A stretch of DNA of 50,480 nt from an uncultured Clostridia bacterium (GTDB taxonomy: Bacteria > Bacillota > Dehalobacteriia > UBA4068 > CALXSR01), in contig CALXSR010000036.1 in NCBI GenBank assembly GCA_944391215.1, positions 1 through 50,480 of the forward strand. The letters are read 5' to 3'. The notes under the pieces were generated by a model. The model ran no database searches. It saw only the letters and a list, made by a program, of their open reading frames with translations, and was not told the DNA's origin. A program made the position numbers and the translations under genes. Shown piece after piece: positions 1 through 8,223 of this stretch. Positions within the stretch are counted from its first letter, which is position 1, and the number at the start of each line of letters is the position of its first letter.

Positions 1-1
1 T

Positions 2-1252
2 GGTCCGGTAGCCTTAACCTTTAATAGAAATAATGTACCTGATACTGTGGATAAGTATCGTGGTAAAGATTGGTCTAATGCTTGCTTGATTTGGGTTGAC
101 CTTGGTAATTTACCGGAATTTAATACATCTGAATTAAAATCCTTGGGTACAACTGATTTTACCTATACAGTAAAAGTAACTGTAGCAAGTGATACAGTGC
201 AAGCTTCTGCTGCTTCAACTGCTGCCGACCAAACAATATTGGATAAATTTAAAGAAGGCATTGATCCCGAAGATAAAGACTTGCTAGCTGTTATTGATCA
301 ATTAGTGGATAAAGAAGATCCAGCGCAATTAAGCGAAATTGTAAACGGTAAAACTACTGCAACCGGTTCTTTGCCTTATGTGGAAAACTTCTCTTGGTAT
401 GGTGCGGGCGCAGAAGGTAACTTCTTCATGTTTACCATTGAAGCCAAAACTGCAGAAGAAAGAGCTGCCTTTTTAAAGCTTGATGATAATACTGTCGTTG
501 TTAAAAATAAACGCGGTGAAACAACCAAGCAAAGTACAAAAGCAAAATTTGATAGTCTAACAGAAGATTCCGTATATATGATTATGGTTACCAAAATTTC
601 CGATAATCCGGAAGAAAATATTGTGGAATATACTGTTGACTGGGACGGCGACGGTGGTACTAAATTTGCCCCATATACCTTTACTATGGATTTAACGCAA
701 TTAACTTTGAAACCAAAATATGATTCTACTGCTACGGCTGATTCCGTAAATGCTGAAGATAGTGAAATTATTTCTGCTCTTAAAACTGCTGTAGGTGTCG
801 GGCAAGAATCTGTAGTTGATAGTTTGATTGATGCAGAAAATCCTGCTGTTATCACAGAAGAAAGTGGTACTTTAAAAGCGACTGGTAATTTGCCCTATGT
901 AACTGGTTTTGAATGGTTCAATACTGCGGTTGAGGAAGAACAAGAAGGCAATTATTTGGTATTTACCATTGAAGCTAAAACTGCAGAAGAAAGAGCTGCT
1001 TTTATGGCAGCCGAGAAGAGTGCTGTAATCGTTAGCTATGGCGATAAAAAAATTACGAAAGCTTCTTTCGATGCCAAAACCAAGGATTCTGTATATTTGA
1101 TTATGATCGCTAGAATTACTGCCGATGGCAGCGACACATTGACTTATACCGTTGACTGGGATGGCGACGGTGTTAAATTTGCTCCTTGCGAACTCACAAT
1201 CAATATTGCAGACTTGATTTTATCTGCAGCAGATGCTGATGGAATCGAATAG
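2..1252 (+). CDS. Repeat-containing, probably exported or surface protein (5' end cut by window)
   Basis: The reading frame is open to the first bases of the window, so the N-terminus, and any signal peptide, lies outside; a GTG at 47 is only an internal codon. The visible ~415 residues contain two diverged copies of a ~150-residue module. Each runs from a helical segment, through 'LPYV..F.W' and 'FTIEAKTAEERAAF', to 'YTVDWDGDG' and 'KFAP', at roughly 79-230 and 242-395 counted from codon 47. The composition is acidic, Asp/Thr/Ala-rich and without cysteine in the first module, which suits a secreted or cell-wall protein. The DWDGDG pieces resemble short Ca2+-binding loops, but this is inference. 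No family is recognised. A strong terminator follows the stop, so the transcript ends here. Confidence 0.75.
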   Translation, partial: GPVALTFNRNNVPDTVDKYRGKDWSNACLIWVDLGNLPEFNTSELKSLGTTDFTYTVKVTVASDTVQASAASTAADQTILDKFKEGIDPEDKDLLAVIDQLVDKEDPAQLSEIVNGKTTATGSLPYVENFSWYGAGAEGNFFMFTIEAKTAEERAAFLKLDDNTVVVKNKRGETTKQSTKAKFDSLTEDSVYMIMVTKISDNPEENIVEYTVDWDGDGGTKFAPYTFTMDLTQLTLKPKYDSTATADSVNAEDSEIISALKTAVGVGQESVVDSLIDAENPAVITEESGTLKATGNLPYVTGFEWFNTAVEEEQEGNYLVFTIEAKTAEERAAFMAAEKSAVIVSYGDKKITKASFDAKTKDSVYLIMIARITADGSDTLTYTVDWDGDGVKFAPCELTINIADLILSAADADGIE

Positions 1253-1270
1253 TATAGTTTGTGCAATTAA

Positions 1271-1306
1271 AAAAAAGCAGACAGTATCATCTGTCTGCTT
1301 TTTTAT
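1271..1306 (+). terminator. Intrinsic terminator after the repeat protein
   Basis: A perfect 9-bp stem AGCAGACAG/CTGTCTGCT with a 6-nt loop (1276-1299) is followed by a T-run and preceded by an A-run, so it could also work in the other direction. Confidence 0.9.
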
Positions 1307-1406
1307 TTTAAGCTTTAATTTCCATAATTTACCTTTTTGCTTTAAAAATATAAAGTACATTTTTCTCGTCTAAACAGAATCTTAATATCAATTTCAAGAA
1401 ATAAAG

Positions 1407-1435
1407 TTGCCAGTATGTCCCCTTTCTGCTATAAT
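1407..1435 (+). promoter_or_regulatory. Sigma-A-type promoter for tgt
   Basis: TTGCCA (1407-1412), a 17-bp spacer and a perfect TATAAT (1430-1435) lie about 40 bp ahead of the tgt start codon. No preQ1-type riboswitch is visible in the short leader. Confidence 0.8.
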
Positions 1436-1468
1436 TTCTTATTGAATTGCAGAAACAAGTACCTTTAA

Positions 1469-2587
<1,119 letters not shown>

Positions 2588-2667
2588 TTTTTTGTGTTGC
2601 AGGTGTAAAAGAGTATTTTAGCGAATAGATAATGGTATCTTTTGTCTAGAATAAAATACAAAAATAT

Positions 2668-2686
2668 AAGGTGGTGTATGTTTTAG
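2668..2686 (+). promoter_or_regulatory. Ribosome site with two-codon ORF abutting the yajC start
   Basis: AAGGTGGTG (2668-2676) is followed at once by ATG TTT TAG, whose stop ends one base before the yajC ATG at 2687. The ribosome site is about 11 nt from the yajC ATG and almost touches the first ATG, so the mini-ORF may be incidental or a reinitiation device. Confidence 0.4.
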
Positions 2687-2971
2687 ATGGATCCGAATGT
2701 ATTTACTTTTGGTTATTTAGCCATTTTGTTGCTGGCTTTTTACTTTTTATTAATCCGGCCACAATCCAAGCAGAGAAAAGCGCGTATGGCAATGTTAGAT
2801 GAACTAAAAGTAAGCGATGAAATTTTCACGGTTGGCGGTATTTTGGGAACAGTAACCAGAATTTCTGACGATATTGTTCGTTTGCAAATTAGCGATGGTG
2901 TGGAAATTGAAATTTTGAAGGGTTCTGTTGGCGGCTTGCGCAATACGCAGGTACCAGAAATAACAGAATAA
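2687..2971 (+). CDS. yajC: YajC, Sec translocase accessory subunit
   Basis: This is a small membrane protein associated with SecDF-SecYEG. It has 94 residues with one N-terminal membrane helix (about 8-24, ending in LLIRPQSKQRK), then the cytosolic YajC fold with 'DEIFTVGGILGTVTRI' and 'VEIEILKGSV'. Length and layout match the family. It sits ~100 bp after tgt on the same strand and probably shares its transcript. A terminator follows directly, so secD/secF, often next in other genomes, must be elsewhere. Confidence 0.93.
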   Translation: MDPNVFTFGYLAILLLAFYFLLIRPQSKQRKARMAMLDELKVSDEIFTVGGILGTVTRISDDIVRLQISDGVEIEILKGSVGGLRNTQVPEITE

Positions 2972-2989
2972 TAAGAAAAGAAAGAATGG

Positions 2990-3020
2990 GGAAACGGAAA
3001 TCATTCGTTTCCTTATTTTT
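2990..3020 (+). terminator. Intrinsic terminator after yajC
   Basis: Stem GGAAACG (2990-2996)/CGTTTCC (3006-3012) followed by TTATTTTTG. Confidence 0.75.
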
Positions 3021-3309
3021 GTGTTTCTGCTTTCTATTTTCTTATCTGATAGGGGTTCGTTCTTATCGTTTGTTGGCATAAGCAACGGGCTGTCTTATAA
3101 GAACAAATATTCAATAAATCCCTTTTTGCTTTTGTGTTGATATAGGCCTATCCGCCAAACCCTTCGTCGATTTGCCGGCACTCTAAGCACTGGCAAATAA
3201 AAAAGAACAAGGTGTATTTCAACCTTGCTCTATCGGAATAGTTGTTGGCTCTTTTACCATTTGCTCTGCGAAATGATTGTTCTAAAAGATACTCGTCAAG
3301 CAGTACAAA
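3021..3309. other. Intergenic stretch between yajC and hsdS
   Basis: No convincing gene is present. It holds the hsdS terminator and, at about 3135-3200, a less A+T-rich patch with a 7-bp ATTTGCC/GGCAAAT inverted repeat (3170-3176 and 3192-3198). Read on the minus strand, this patch gives a short Cys-rich stretch ending in a stop, with no start or ribosome site of its own. It might be debris of an older gene. Confidence 0.4.
3195..3231 (-). terminator. Intrinsic terminator after hsdS
   Basis: On the minus strand CAAGGT/ACCTTG (3222-3227 with 3208-3213, 8-nt loop) is followed by TTCTTTTTTATT. Confidence 0.8.
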
Positions 3310-4488
3310 TTACCCAAAATACTGCTGCATCAACGCTTTTTTCAGTATTTCCAGCTTTTCAAGGCTCTTCCGAATTGCCAATTTTGATTTGTCGGTCTGT
3401 TCGACGAAGGCGGCAAACTTTTCTTGTAACGCTATATCGGGATACCGCATGTTGATAGTTTTTGCTGCCTTAATAGTAAAATGGGCAACAGTTGTCACGC
3501 CCAACGTTCTGGCAATTTGTTCTTTAATATAATCGTTTTTCATTTGCTCTATAAAGAAAATAGGGTTGATTGATCCTTTGGGTCTAAACCTAAGAATATC
3601 AGCATCTTTGAAATAGAAGCGTTCTTCAACACCTACAACATGGCATTTACCCAATGTACTTGTTGCTGAAACCAAAATATCTCCTTCTTTTGGAACGCCA
3701 TCTGAATCATTTAGAGAGGCATAGAATTTTTCTGATACAAAGAACTCATTATCCATCTTTCCCGTTGTAGCAAGTTGAACCATATCTCTTACGCGTAAAA
3801 ATGGAATTCCTTGTGCCTTCCATTCAGATTTGAGAATTCTCTTACTTGACGTAATATCAAAACACTCATCAAATGCGAATGTTTCCCACCCGTATGTATT
3901 ACTTCTCAAATCCCCAAACAGTTCGACAAATCGTGCTTTCGCCAACTCGTCCAGCGTATCCAACTGCCGGCGGTGCTTGGCAATCAGGTTGCTAACTTTG
4001 TTCAATATAGCGGCAATGCGGCGTTGCTCTTCAATCGACAAAATCGGAATATTTATTTCTTTTAAAGCTGTTACAGTGAAGCTCGCCTGATTAACCGATT
4101 TTTTTGTTATATTAACTATTCGCCGTTTGAAAAATGGCGATTCAAAATAATATGCTGCATATGGTGGAAAAACGATCTCTGGATTCGCACGGAGCATTAG
4201 TAAATTCATTCCATGAATAATTTGTTCGCCTTCTTTTTGATGGTAAATAGCAACTTTTCCTAAGTGTTTTTCGCTATTAATATGAGACATTAAAATATCT
4301 TGATCATGTAGAAGAAAGTCTTCATATTTACAAACATCATCTATATTAGCATATCCAAATTTAGCTCTATCAACTTCACCATTAGAAATGGTTTCAATTC
4401 GCGTAATAGGAAAGCCGGACATCCCACTTATTTGCTTAATAGATGCCCCGTTACGAATAATCGGAAAGCAGTCTCCTAGCCTCGCCAT
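3310..4488 (-). CDS. hsdS: Type I restriction-modification specificity subunit (HsdS), orphan
   Basis: HsdS sets the target sequence of a type I methyltransferase/nuclease complex. The 392 residues show the classic duplicated plan: target-recognition domain 1 (~1-155), a central coiled-coil spacer beginning 'SIEEQRRIAAILNKVSNLI' and ending 'KARFVELFGD', recognition domain 2 (~200-345), and a distal helix beginning 'LQEKFAAFVEQ'. The length is complete and the start has an AAGGGGG ribosome site. No hsdM or hsdR lies next to it: yajC is on one side and a tRNA gene on the other. It therefore either supplies an alternative specificity to a system elsewhere or is a relic. It has its own promoter and terminator, so it looks expressed. 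Confidence 0.93.
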   Translation of the reverse strand: MARLGDCFPIIRNGASIKQISGMSGFPITRIETISNGEVDRAKFGYANIDDVCKYEDFLLHDQDILMSHINSEKHLGKVAIYHQKEGEQIIHGMNLLMLRANPEIVFPPYAAYYFESPFFKRRIVNITKKSVNQASFTVTALKEINIPILSIEEQRRIAAILNKVSNLIAKHRRQLDTLDELAKARFVELFGDLRSNTYGWETFAFDECFDITSSKRILKSEWKAQGIPFLRVRDMVQLATTGKMDNEFFVSEKFYASLNDSDGVPKEGDILVSATSTLGKCHVVGVEERFYFKDADILRFRPKGSINPIFFIEQMKNDYIKEQIARTLGVTTVAHFTIKAAKTINMRYPDIALQEKFAAFVEQTDKSKLAIRKSLEKLEILKKALMQQYFG

Positions 4489-4515
4489 TACAGCACCCCC
4501 TTAACTACCGATTCT

Positions 4516-4545
4516 ATTTTACGCCAGTTTATATATTGATTGCAA
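4516..4545 (-). promoter_or_regulatory. Promoter of hsdS
   Basis: On the minus strand TTGCAA, an 18-bp spacer and TAAAAT lie ~30 bp ahead of the start codon. Confidence 0.65.
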
Positions 4546-4614
4546 GACGCCGGGGAATTCAACTCCATTATCCCGCATCAACCCAAAAAGTAAAAGGAGC
4601 CTAAGAAATAAAGA

Positions 4615-4643
4615 TTGACTATTGGCTTTATTTCCTGTAAAAT
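4615..4643 (+). promoter_or_regulatory. Promoter of tRNA-Arg
   Basis: TTGACT (4615-4620), a 17-bp spacer and TAAAAT (4638-4643) end 19 bp before the mature tRNA. Confidence 0.8.
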
Positions 4644-4662
4644 TTACAGTTGTTAGCTTTAT

Positions 4663-4737
4663 GCGCCTGTAGCTCAGTGGATAGAGCACTGGCCTCCGGA
4701 GCCAGCTGCGCAGGTTCGATTCCTGTCAGGCGTACCA
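4663..4737 (+). tRNA. tRNA-Arg (anticodon CCG)
   Basis: The cloverleaf has acceptor GCGCCTG paired with CAGGCGT (first pair G-U), anticodon stem CTGGC/GCCAG around loop CTCCGGA (anticodon CCG), T-loop GGTTCGATTCC, and an encoded CCA. It lies between hsdS and a nucleotidyltransferase gene, a typical kind of site for accessory gene insertion, but no duplicated 3' end (att-like repeat) was noticed. Confidence 0.96.
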
Positions 4738-4804
4738 AACGAAACAAAACCGAACATTTTTATCGCAAAGGGAATCTTCGGTATCATATATTATTTTTAT
4801 TGAA

Positions 4805-4832
4805 AAGCAGAGCATATGCCCTGCTTTTTTTA
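4805..4832 (+). terminator. Terminator after tRNA-Arg
   Basis: GCAG-A-GCATATGC-C-CTGC hairpin followed by seven or more T. Confidence 0.75.
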
Positions 4833-4859
4833 TCCAACTAAAATAATTGGGAGGTAAAA

Positions 4860-5525
4860 ATGACTCAAATAACAAAAGAATGGTTGTCTGCATTTACCAT
4901 AGAAGTTCAAACTTGCTTTACCGACAATCTATTTTTTCTCGGTTTACAAGGTAGTTATCAAAGAGGAGAAGCCAATACTGAAAGTGATATTGATATCGTT
5001 ATTCTCTTATATAAAATGGATTTTACCGATTTGCAAAAGTATGATATTCTCATGCAAAAATTACCATTTGCAGAAAAATTGTGCGGTTTTTTTGCCGAAA
5101 AGGAAGTTTTGCAATGTTGGGAGAAATCGGAACTTTTCCAGTTTTATTATGGTACTAAACCGCTTTATGGTAATTTAGATTTTTTATTATCTCTTTTCCA
5201 GAAAACAGATATCCAAAAAGCCATTAAAATAGGCGCTTGTAATCTCTACCATGCCTGTTGCCATAACTTTCTTTTTGATCGCGATATGACACAAATAAAA
5301 TCTTTTTATAAAAGTGCATTTTTTCTATTACAAGCTAAATACTTTCTCAATTATGGACAATATATCAAAACCAAAAAGGCAATGTATGAAACATGTCAAG
5401 GGGTTGATCGAGAGATAATGGCGAATAGCTTGAAAAAAATGGACGATCCAAATCAAGAACAATACTTAAATTATCATACCGATTTACTATTACAATGGAG
5501 CAAACAACTTATCCTACAGTATTAA
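4860..5525 (+). CDS. Nucleotidyltransferase-fold protein with helical C-terminal domain
   Basis: The 221-residue protein has the DNA polymerase beta-type nucleotidyltransferase signature: Gly31-Ser32, then RGEANTESDIDIVILL with metal-binding Asp43 and Asp45. The C-terminal half (~120-215) is helical and resembles the HEPN-like or adenylyltransferase C-domains that accompany such folds. Relatives include aminoglycoside and lincosamide nucleotidyltransferases and many uncharacterised proteins, so the substrate cannot be called. The ATG start has a clean GGGAGG site 5 nt upstream. It stands alone between two terminators, downstream of tRNA-Arg in the accessory-looking stretch. A resistance role is possible but unproven. 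Confidence 0.75.
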   Translation: MTQITKEWLSAFTIEVQTCFTDNLFFLGLQGSYQRGEANTESDIDIVILLYKMDFTDLQKYDILMQKLPFAEKLCGFFAEKEVLQCWEKSELFQFYYGTKPLYGNLDFLLSLFQKTDIQKAIKIGACNLYHACCHNFLFDRDMTQIKSFYKSAFFLLQAKYFLNYGQYIKTKKAMYETCQGVDREIMANSLKKMDDPNQEQYLNYHTDLLLQWSKQLILQY

Positions 5526-5529
5526 AAAG

Positions 5530-5551
5530 AAAGGCGTAGCCTTTTTTTATT
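5530..5551. terminator. Short-loop terminator between convergent genes
   Basis: AAAGGC-GTA-GCCTTT (5530-5544) flanked by A-rich and T-rich runs. It can serve the plus-strand nucleotidyltransferase gene, and on the minus strand it lies just past the MATE stop. Confidence 0.75.
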
Positions 5552-6959
5552 TTGATAAGCAACCTAAATCCATTGCCTCTTGTTGTTTGCTCATCACACG
5601 CATCTCTCTGCTAACAAAATATATCGCTAAGATTGCCGCAGCGCTATCTGCAATGGGACCGGCATACATCACCCCGTCAATTCCCCAAAAAACTGGGAAT
5701 AATAAAATCAAGGGAATTAAAAAAATAACCTGCCGCGTTAAGGACATGGTAATCCCAATTTTTGCTTTGCCAATTGAAGTAAAGAAGTTAGAAGTCATAG
5801 GCTGAATCCCATTGATAAAGGTCATCATCATATAAATACGGAAATATCGTTCTGCAAAATGAAAATAAGCTTCGTCACCCGGACCAAAAATACTGATAAT
5901 TTGTCTGGGGAAAAGTTGAAAACAACAAAAAGCAATAATAGATATGATTGTTACCGCTTTTGCCGCCTTTTTATATGTATTTTTTACCCGTTCATAGTTT
6001 TTCGCGCCATAATTAAAGCTGGTAATGGGTTGGCAGCCCTGGGCAATGCCTATCATAAAAGCCATATAAATGATATTTACTTTTGAAATAACGCCGACGC
6101 AGGCCAAAGGAATATCACTGCCATACATGGATAAAGCTCCATAATAACGCAAAGTATTATTCATGGTAATTTGTACTACTGCCATGGCTAACTGATTAAA
6201 GCAAGGGGCGGCCCCTAGTGAAACAATGGCTTTCAAATATGGTAATCTAGGACGCATATAATCCGCATTCAAAGATACGGTACGAAAACGCATCGTCAAA
6301 TAATAAATAGCCAACAGTGCGGAAAGCAGTTGACCTAACACAGTAGCCAAAGCTGCTCCCGCCATATTCATGTCCAAACCAAAAATAAAAATAGGGTCTA
6401 AAATTGTGTTTAAAATGGCGCCAGACATTTGACAAATCATAGAAAAAGTGGGACTGCCATCGGCTCGAATCAATTGACTTGCCGCAGTAGAAAAAATAAC
6501 TAAGGGAATGCCAAAAGCAGTAATCTTGGTATACGTTAAGGCAAAAGGCAAGGCATCTGCGGTTGCGCCAAAAGCGTGCATTAGAGGTTTTAAAAATAAC
6601 ATTACAATGACAGATAAAGAAAACCCACCAATTATCATGGCAATAATGCTAGTTCCAACAATATGACCTGCTTTTTCCTTGTCACCGGCCCCCAGGGAAA
6701 GATTAAAGTTAGCAGCGCTACCAATCCCTAATAATAAAGCCATAGCCGTACACATAATGGAAATAGGAAAGGCAATATTGGTCGCTTCATTCCCAAGCAT
6801 CCCAACCCCTTGCCCAATAAAAATTTGATCCACGATATTATACAAACCGCTTACTAAAAAACTAATGATAGACGGAACGGCAAATTTAAAAATAAGTTTG
6901 CCCACCTCTTCTTTGGCCAGCATATTTTGTCTTGCTTCACCAGAGATTGTAGCCACCAA
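5547..6959 (-). CDS. MATE-family multidrug efflux transporter (MepA-like)
   Basis: This is a cation-coupled efflux pump of about 470 residues with twelve predicted membrane segments in two six-helix halves. The first half opens with 'FAVPSIISFLVSGLYNIVDQIFIG', the typical MATE helix 1. The second half has 'MAFMIGIAQGCQPITSFNYGAKNYERV', matching the MepA-like branch. The start is uncertain: a TTG at 6959 is 5 nt after AGGGGG, while the next codon, GTG at 6956, is 8 nt away and better spaced. It lies just downstream of a marR gene on the same strand and is probably co-transcribed with and controlled by it. The substrate is unknown. Confidence 0.92.
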   Translation of the reverse strand: MVATISGEARQNMLAKEEVGKLIFKFAVPSIISFLVSGLYNIVDQIFIGQGVGMLGNEATNIAFPISIMCTAMALLLGIGSAANFNLSLGAGDKEKAGHIVGTSIIAMIIGGFSLSVIVMLFLKPLMHAFGATADALPFALTYTKITAFGIPLVIFSTAASQLIRADGSPTFSMICQMSGAILNTILDPIFIFGLDMNMAGAALATVLGQLLSALLAIYYLTMRFRTVSLNADYMRPRLPYLKAIVSLGAAPCFNQLAMAVVQITMNNTLRYYGALSMYGSDIPLACVGVISKVNIIYMAFMIGIAQGCQPITSFNYGAKNYERVKNTYKKAAKAVTIISIIAFCCFQLFPRQIISIFGPGDEAYFHFAERYFRIYMMMTFINGIQPMTSNFFTSIGKAKIGITMSLTRQVIFLIPLILLFPVFWGIDGVMYAGPIADSAAAILAIYFVSREMRVMSKQQEAMDLGCLSK

Positions 6960-6989
6960 AAGAACCCCCTAACTGAAATATTACCCATA

Positions 6990-7418
6990 CTAAATGCCAA
7001 TATAATCATCGCCAGTTTTCAAAATACAATCTAATATTTTTAATACTTCTTGTCTTTTCTCTTCCCCAATCGCTTCGCATACATGTTGATCCCATTCGGC
7101 AAAAAGAGCCGTTACCTCATAAAAGGCAATTTTCCCTTGTTCTGTTAAGGATAAAAAATAAGCGCGCATATCTTCTTTGCTACGTTCTTTGCTAATATAG
7201 CCCAAACGTAGCAGCTTTTCAATGGAACGTGCGGTATGCCCAGTATCGGCTCGCAAACCATAAGCCAAGTTTCCAGGCGTACATTGCGGATGCTTCCCAA
7301 TATAAAGTAAAAAATAAACCAAACCATGGGTTAAATGCCATTTTTCTAAGCAATCATCACAAAAAACAGCAAAGTTTTTCCTTAAATTAACAATATAATA
7401 CGCTAAGCTATTTTTCAT
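6990..7418 (-). CDS. MarR-family transcriptional regulator
   Basis: The 142-residue winged-helix protein contains 'HPQCTPGNLAYGLRADTGHTARSIEKLLRLGYISKE', the helix-turn-helix region, followed by the wing 'KEDMRAYFLSLTEQGK', characteristic of MarR dimers that sense small molecules. It is the first gene of a two-gene unit with the MATE pump, 30 bp away, so it most likely represses its own promoter and the pump until a drug-like ligand binds. Two cysteines near the N-terminus (FCDDC) could allow redox sensing, but that is speculative. Confidence 0.9.
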   Translation of the reverse strand: MKNSLAYYIVNLRKNFAVFCDDCLEKWHLTHGLVYFLLYIGKHPQCTPGNLAYGLRADTGHTARSIEKLLRLGYISKERSKEDMRAYFLSLTEQGKIAFYEVTALFAEWDQHVCEAIGEEKRQEVLKILDCILKTGDDYIGI

Positions 7419-7457
7419 CTATCTACCTCAAAACCAAATAAAATCGGCAATATACCT

Positions 7458-7485
7458 ATTATATCCTTTTATCTGACTAAGTCAA
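7458..7485 (-). promoter_or_regulatory. marR-MATE promoter with candidate MarR operator
   Basis: On the minus strand TTGACT, a 16-bp spacer and a perfect TATAAT lie ~40 bp upstream of marR. An 11-bp palindrome, TGACT-A-AGTCA (7474-7484), overlaps the -35 box, which is where an autorepressor would bind. Confidence 0.7.
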
Positions 7486-7491
7486 CAATAA

Positions 7492-7519
7492 TCAAAAAAA
7501 AGAGCTTTAGTTGCTCTTT
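7492..7519 (-). terminator. Terminator of the kdp operon, enclosing the kdpE stop codon
   Basis: Minus-strand stem AAAGAGC/GCTCTTT (7513-7519 with 7499-7505) with a 7-nt loop containing the kdpE TAA, then a T-run. Confidence 0.85.
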
Positions 7520-8223
7520 TCATTTTCTTCCGATAATCTTAACATGCGATATCCCACCCCAATATGGGTTTGGATATATTTCGGCTGTGCAGGATTCTTT
7601 TCTATTTTTTTACGTAAAGTAGCCATAAAAACCCGTAAAGAAGGTGTATCACTTGGCAAAACATTGCCCCATATTTCTTTTAAAATATAATTATGTGTTA
7701 ACACTTTACCAGCATTTTTAGATAATAGGCAAAGGAGCTTGTACTCAATCGGCGTTAAATGAATTTCTTTCCCGGCCAAAAAAACACAACCAGCCGCATA
7801 ATCAATTTTTAAATCACCATTGACAAAAATACTATTTTCCATGTCTTGCCCCTGAAAGCGTACACGTCTTAACGCCACTCGCAAGCGAGCCAATAATTCA
7901 TTGACACTAAACGGCTTGGTCAAATAATCGTCCGCCCCTGCATCCAAGGCCTCTATTTTATCGGTATCCTCACTGCGCGCGCTTACTACAATAATAGGCA
8001 TATTAGACCAAGAACGTATTTTTTTAATTACCGTTACGCCATCCAAATCTGGTAATCCCAAATCTAAAATTATAATATCCGGTTGCATGGAGGCGGCCTG
8101 CATGATAGCATCTAGCCCCTTTTCGGCTATTTGAAAGTGATAATTTTGCGTTTCTAAGGTAGTAGTAATCAAGTTTCTAATTGCTTTATCATCTTCAACC
8201 ACTAATATTTTTGTTTTATTCAT
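7507..8223 (-). CDS. kdpE: KdpE, response regulator of the K+ uptake operon
   Basis: This OmpR-family regulator has 238 residues. The receiver domain has acidic pocket Asp11/Asp12, phospho-acceptor Asp54 (ILDLGLPD), Ser81 and Lys103. The C-terminal winged helix contains 'HLTPIEYKLLCLLSKNAGKVLTHNYILKEIWG'. I chose the ATG at 8223 (MNKTKILVVEDD) over longer upstream readings because GAGGTGG sits 8 nt before it and the receiver domain begins there. It overlaps the end of kdpD by 8 nt (ATGAATAA), implying translational coupling. It activates kdpFABC when K+ is low or turgor falls. Confidence 0.95.
   Translation of the reverse strand: MNKTKILVVEDDKAIRNLITTTLETQNYHFQIAEKGLDAIMQAASMQPDIIILDLGLPDLDGVTVIKKIRSWSNMPIIVVSARSEDTDKIEALDAGADDYLTKPFSVNELLARLRVALRRVRFQGQDMENSIFVNGDLKIDYAAGCVFLAGKEIHLTPIEYKLLCLLSKNAGKVLTHNYILKEIWGNVLPSDTPSLRVFMATLRKKIEKNPAQPKYIQTHIGVGYRMLRLSEENEKSN

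Noticed and set aside
376..855. 159-codon minus-strand frame inside the repeat protein
   Set aside because: Shadow of the plus-strand coding sequence; no ribosome site or recognisable domain.
2642..2670. TTGTCT-N17-TATAAG as a promoter for yajC
   Set aside because: Transcription would start inside the yajC ribosome site; co-transcription with tgt is simpler.
3225..3532. Two overlapping plus-strand frames opposite hsdS
   Set aside because: Antisense shadows of the hsdS C-terminus with no start signals.
4650..4841. 63-codon plus-strand frame over tRNA-Arg
   Set aside because: Most of it is tRNA sequence and its terminator; no ribosome site.
4663..5525. Integrative element at tRNA-Arg
   Set aside because: No integrase, no second copy of the tRNA 3' end and no boundary change seen.
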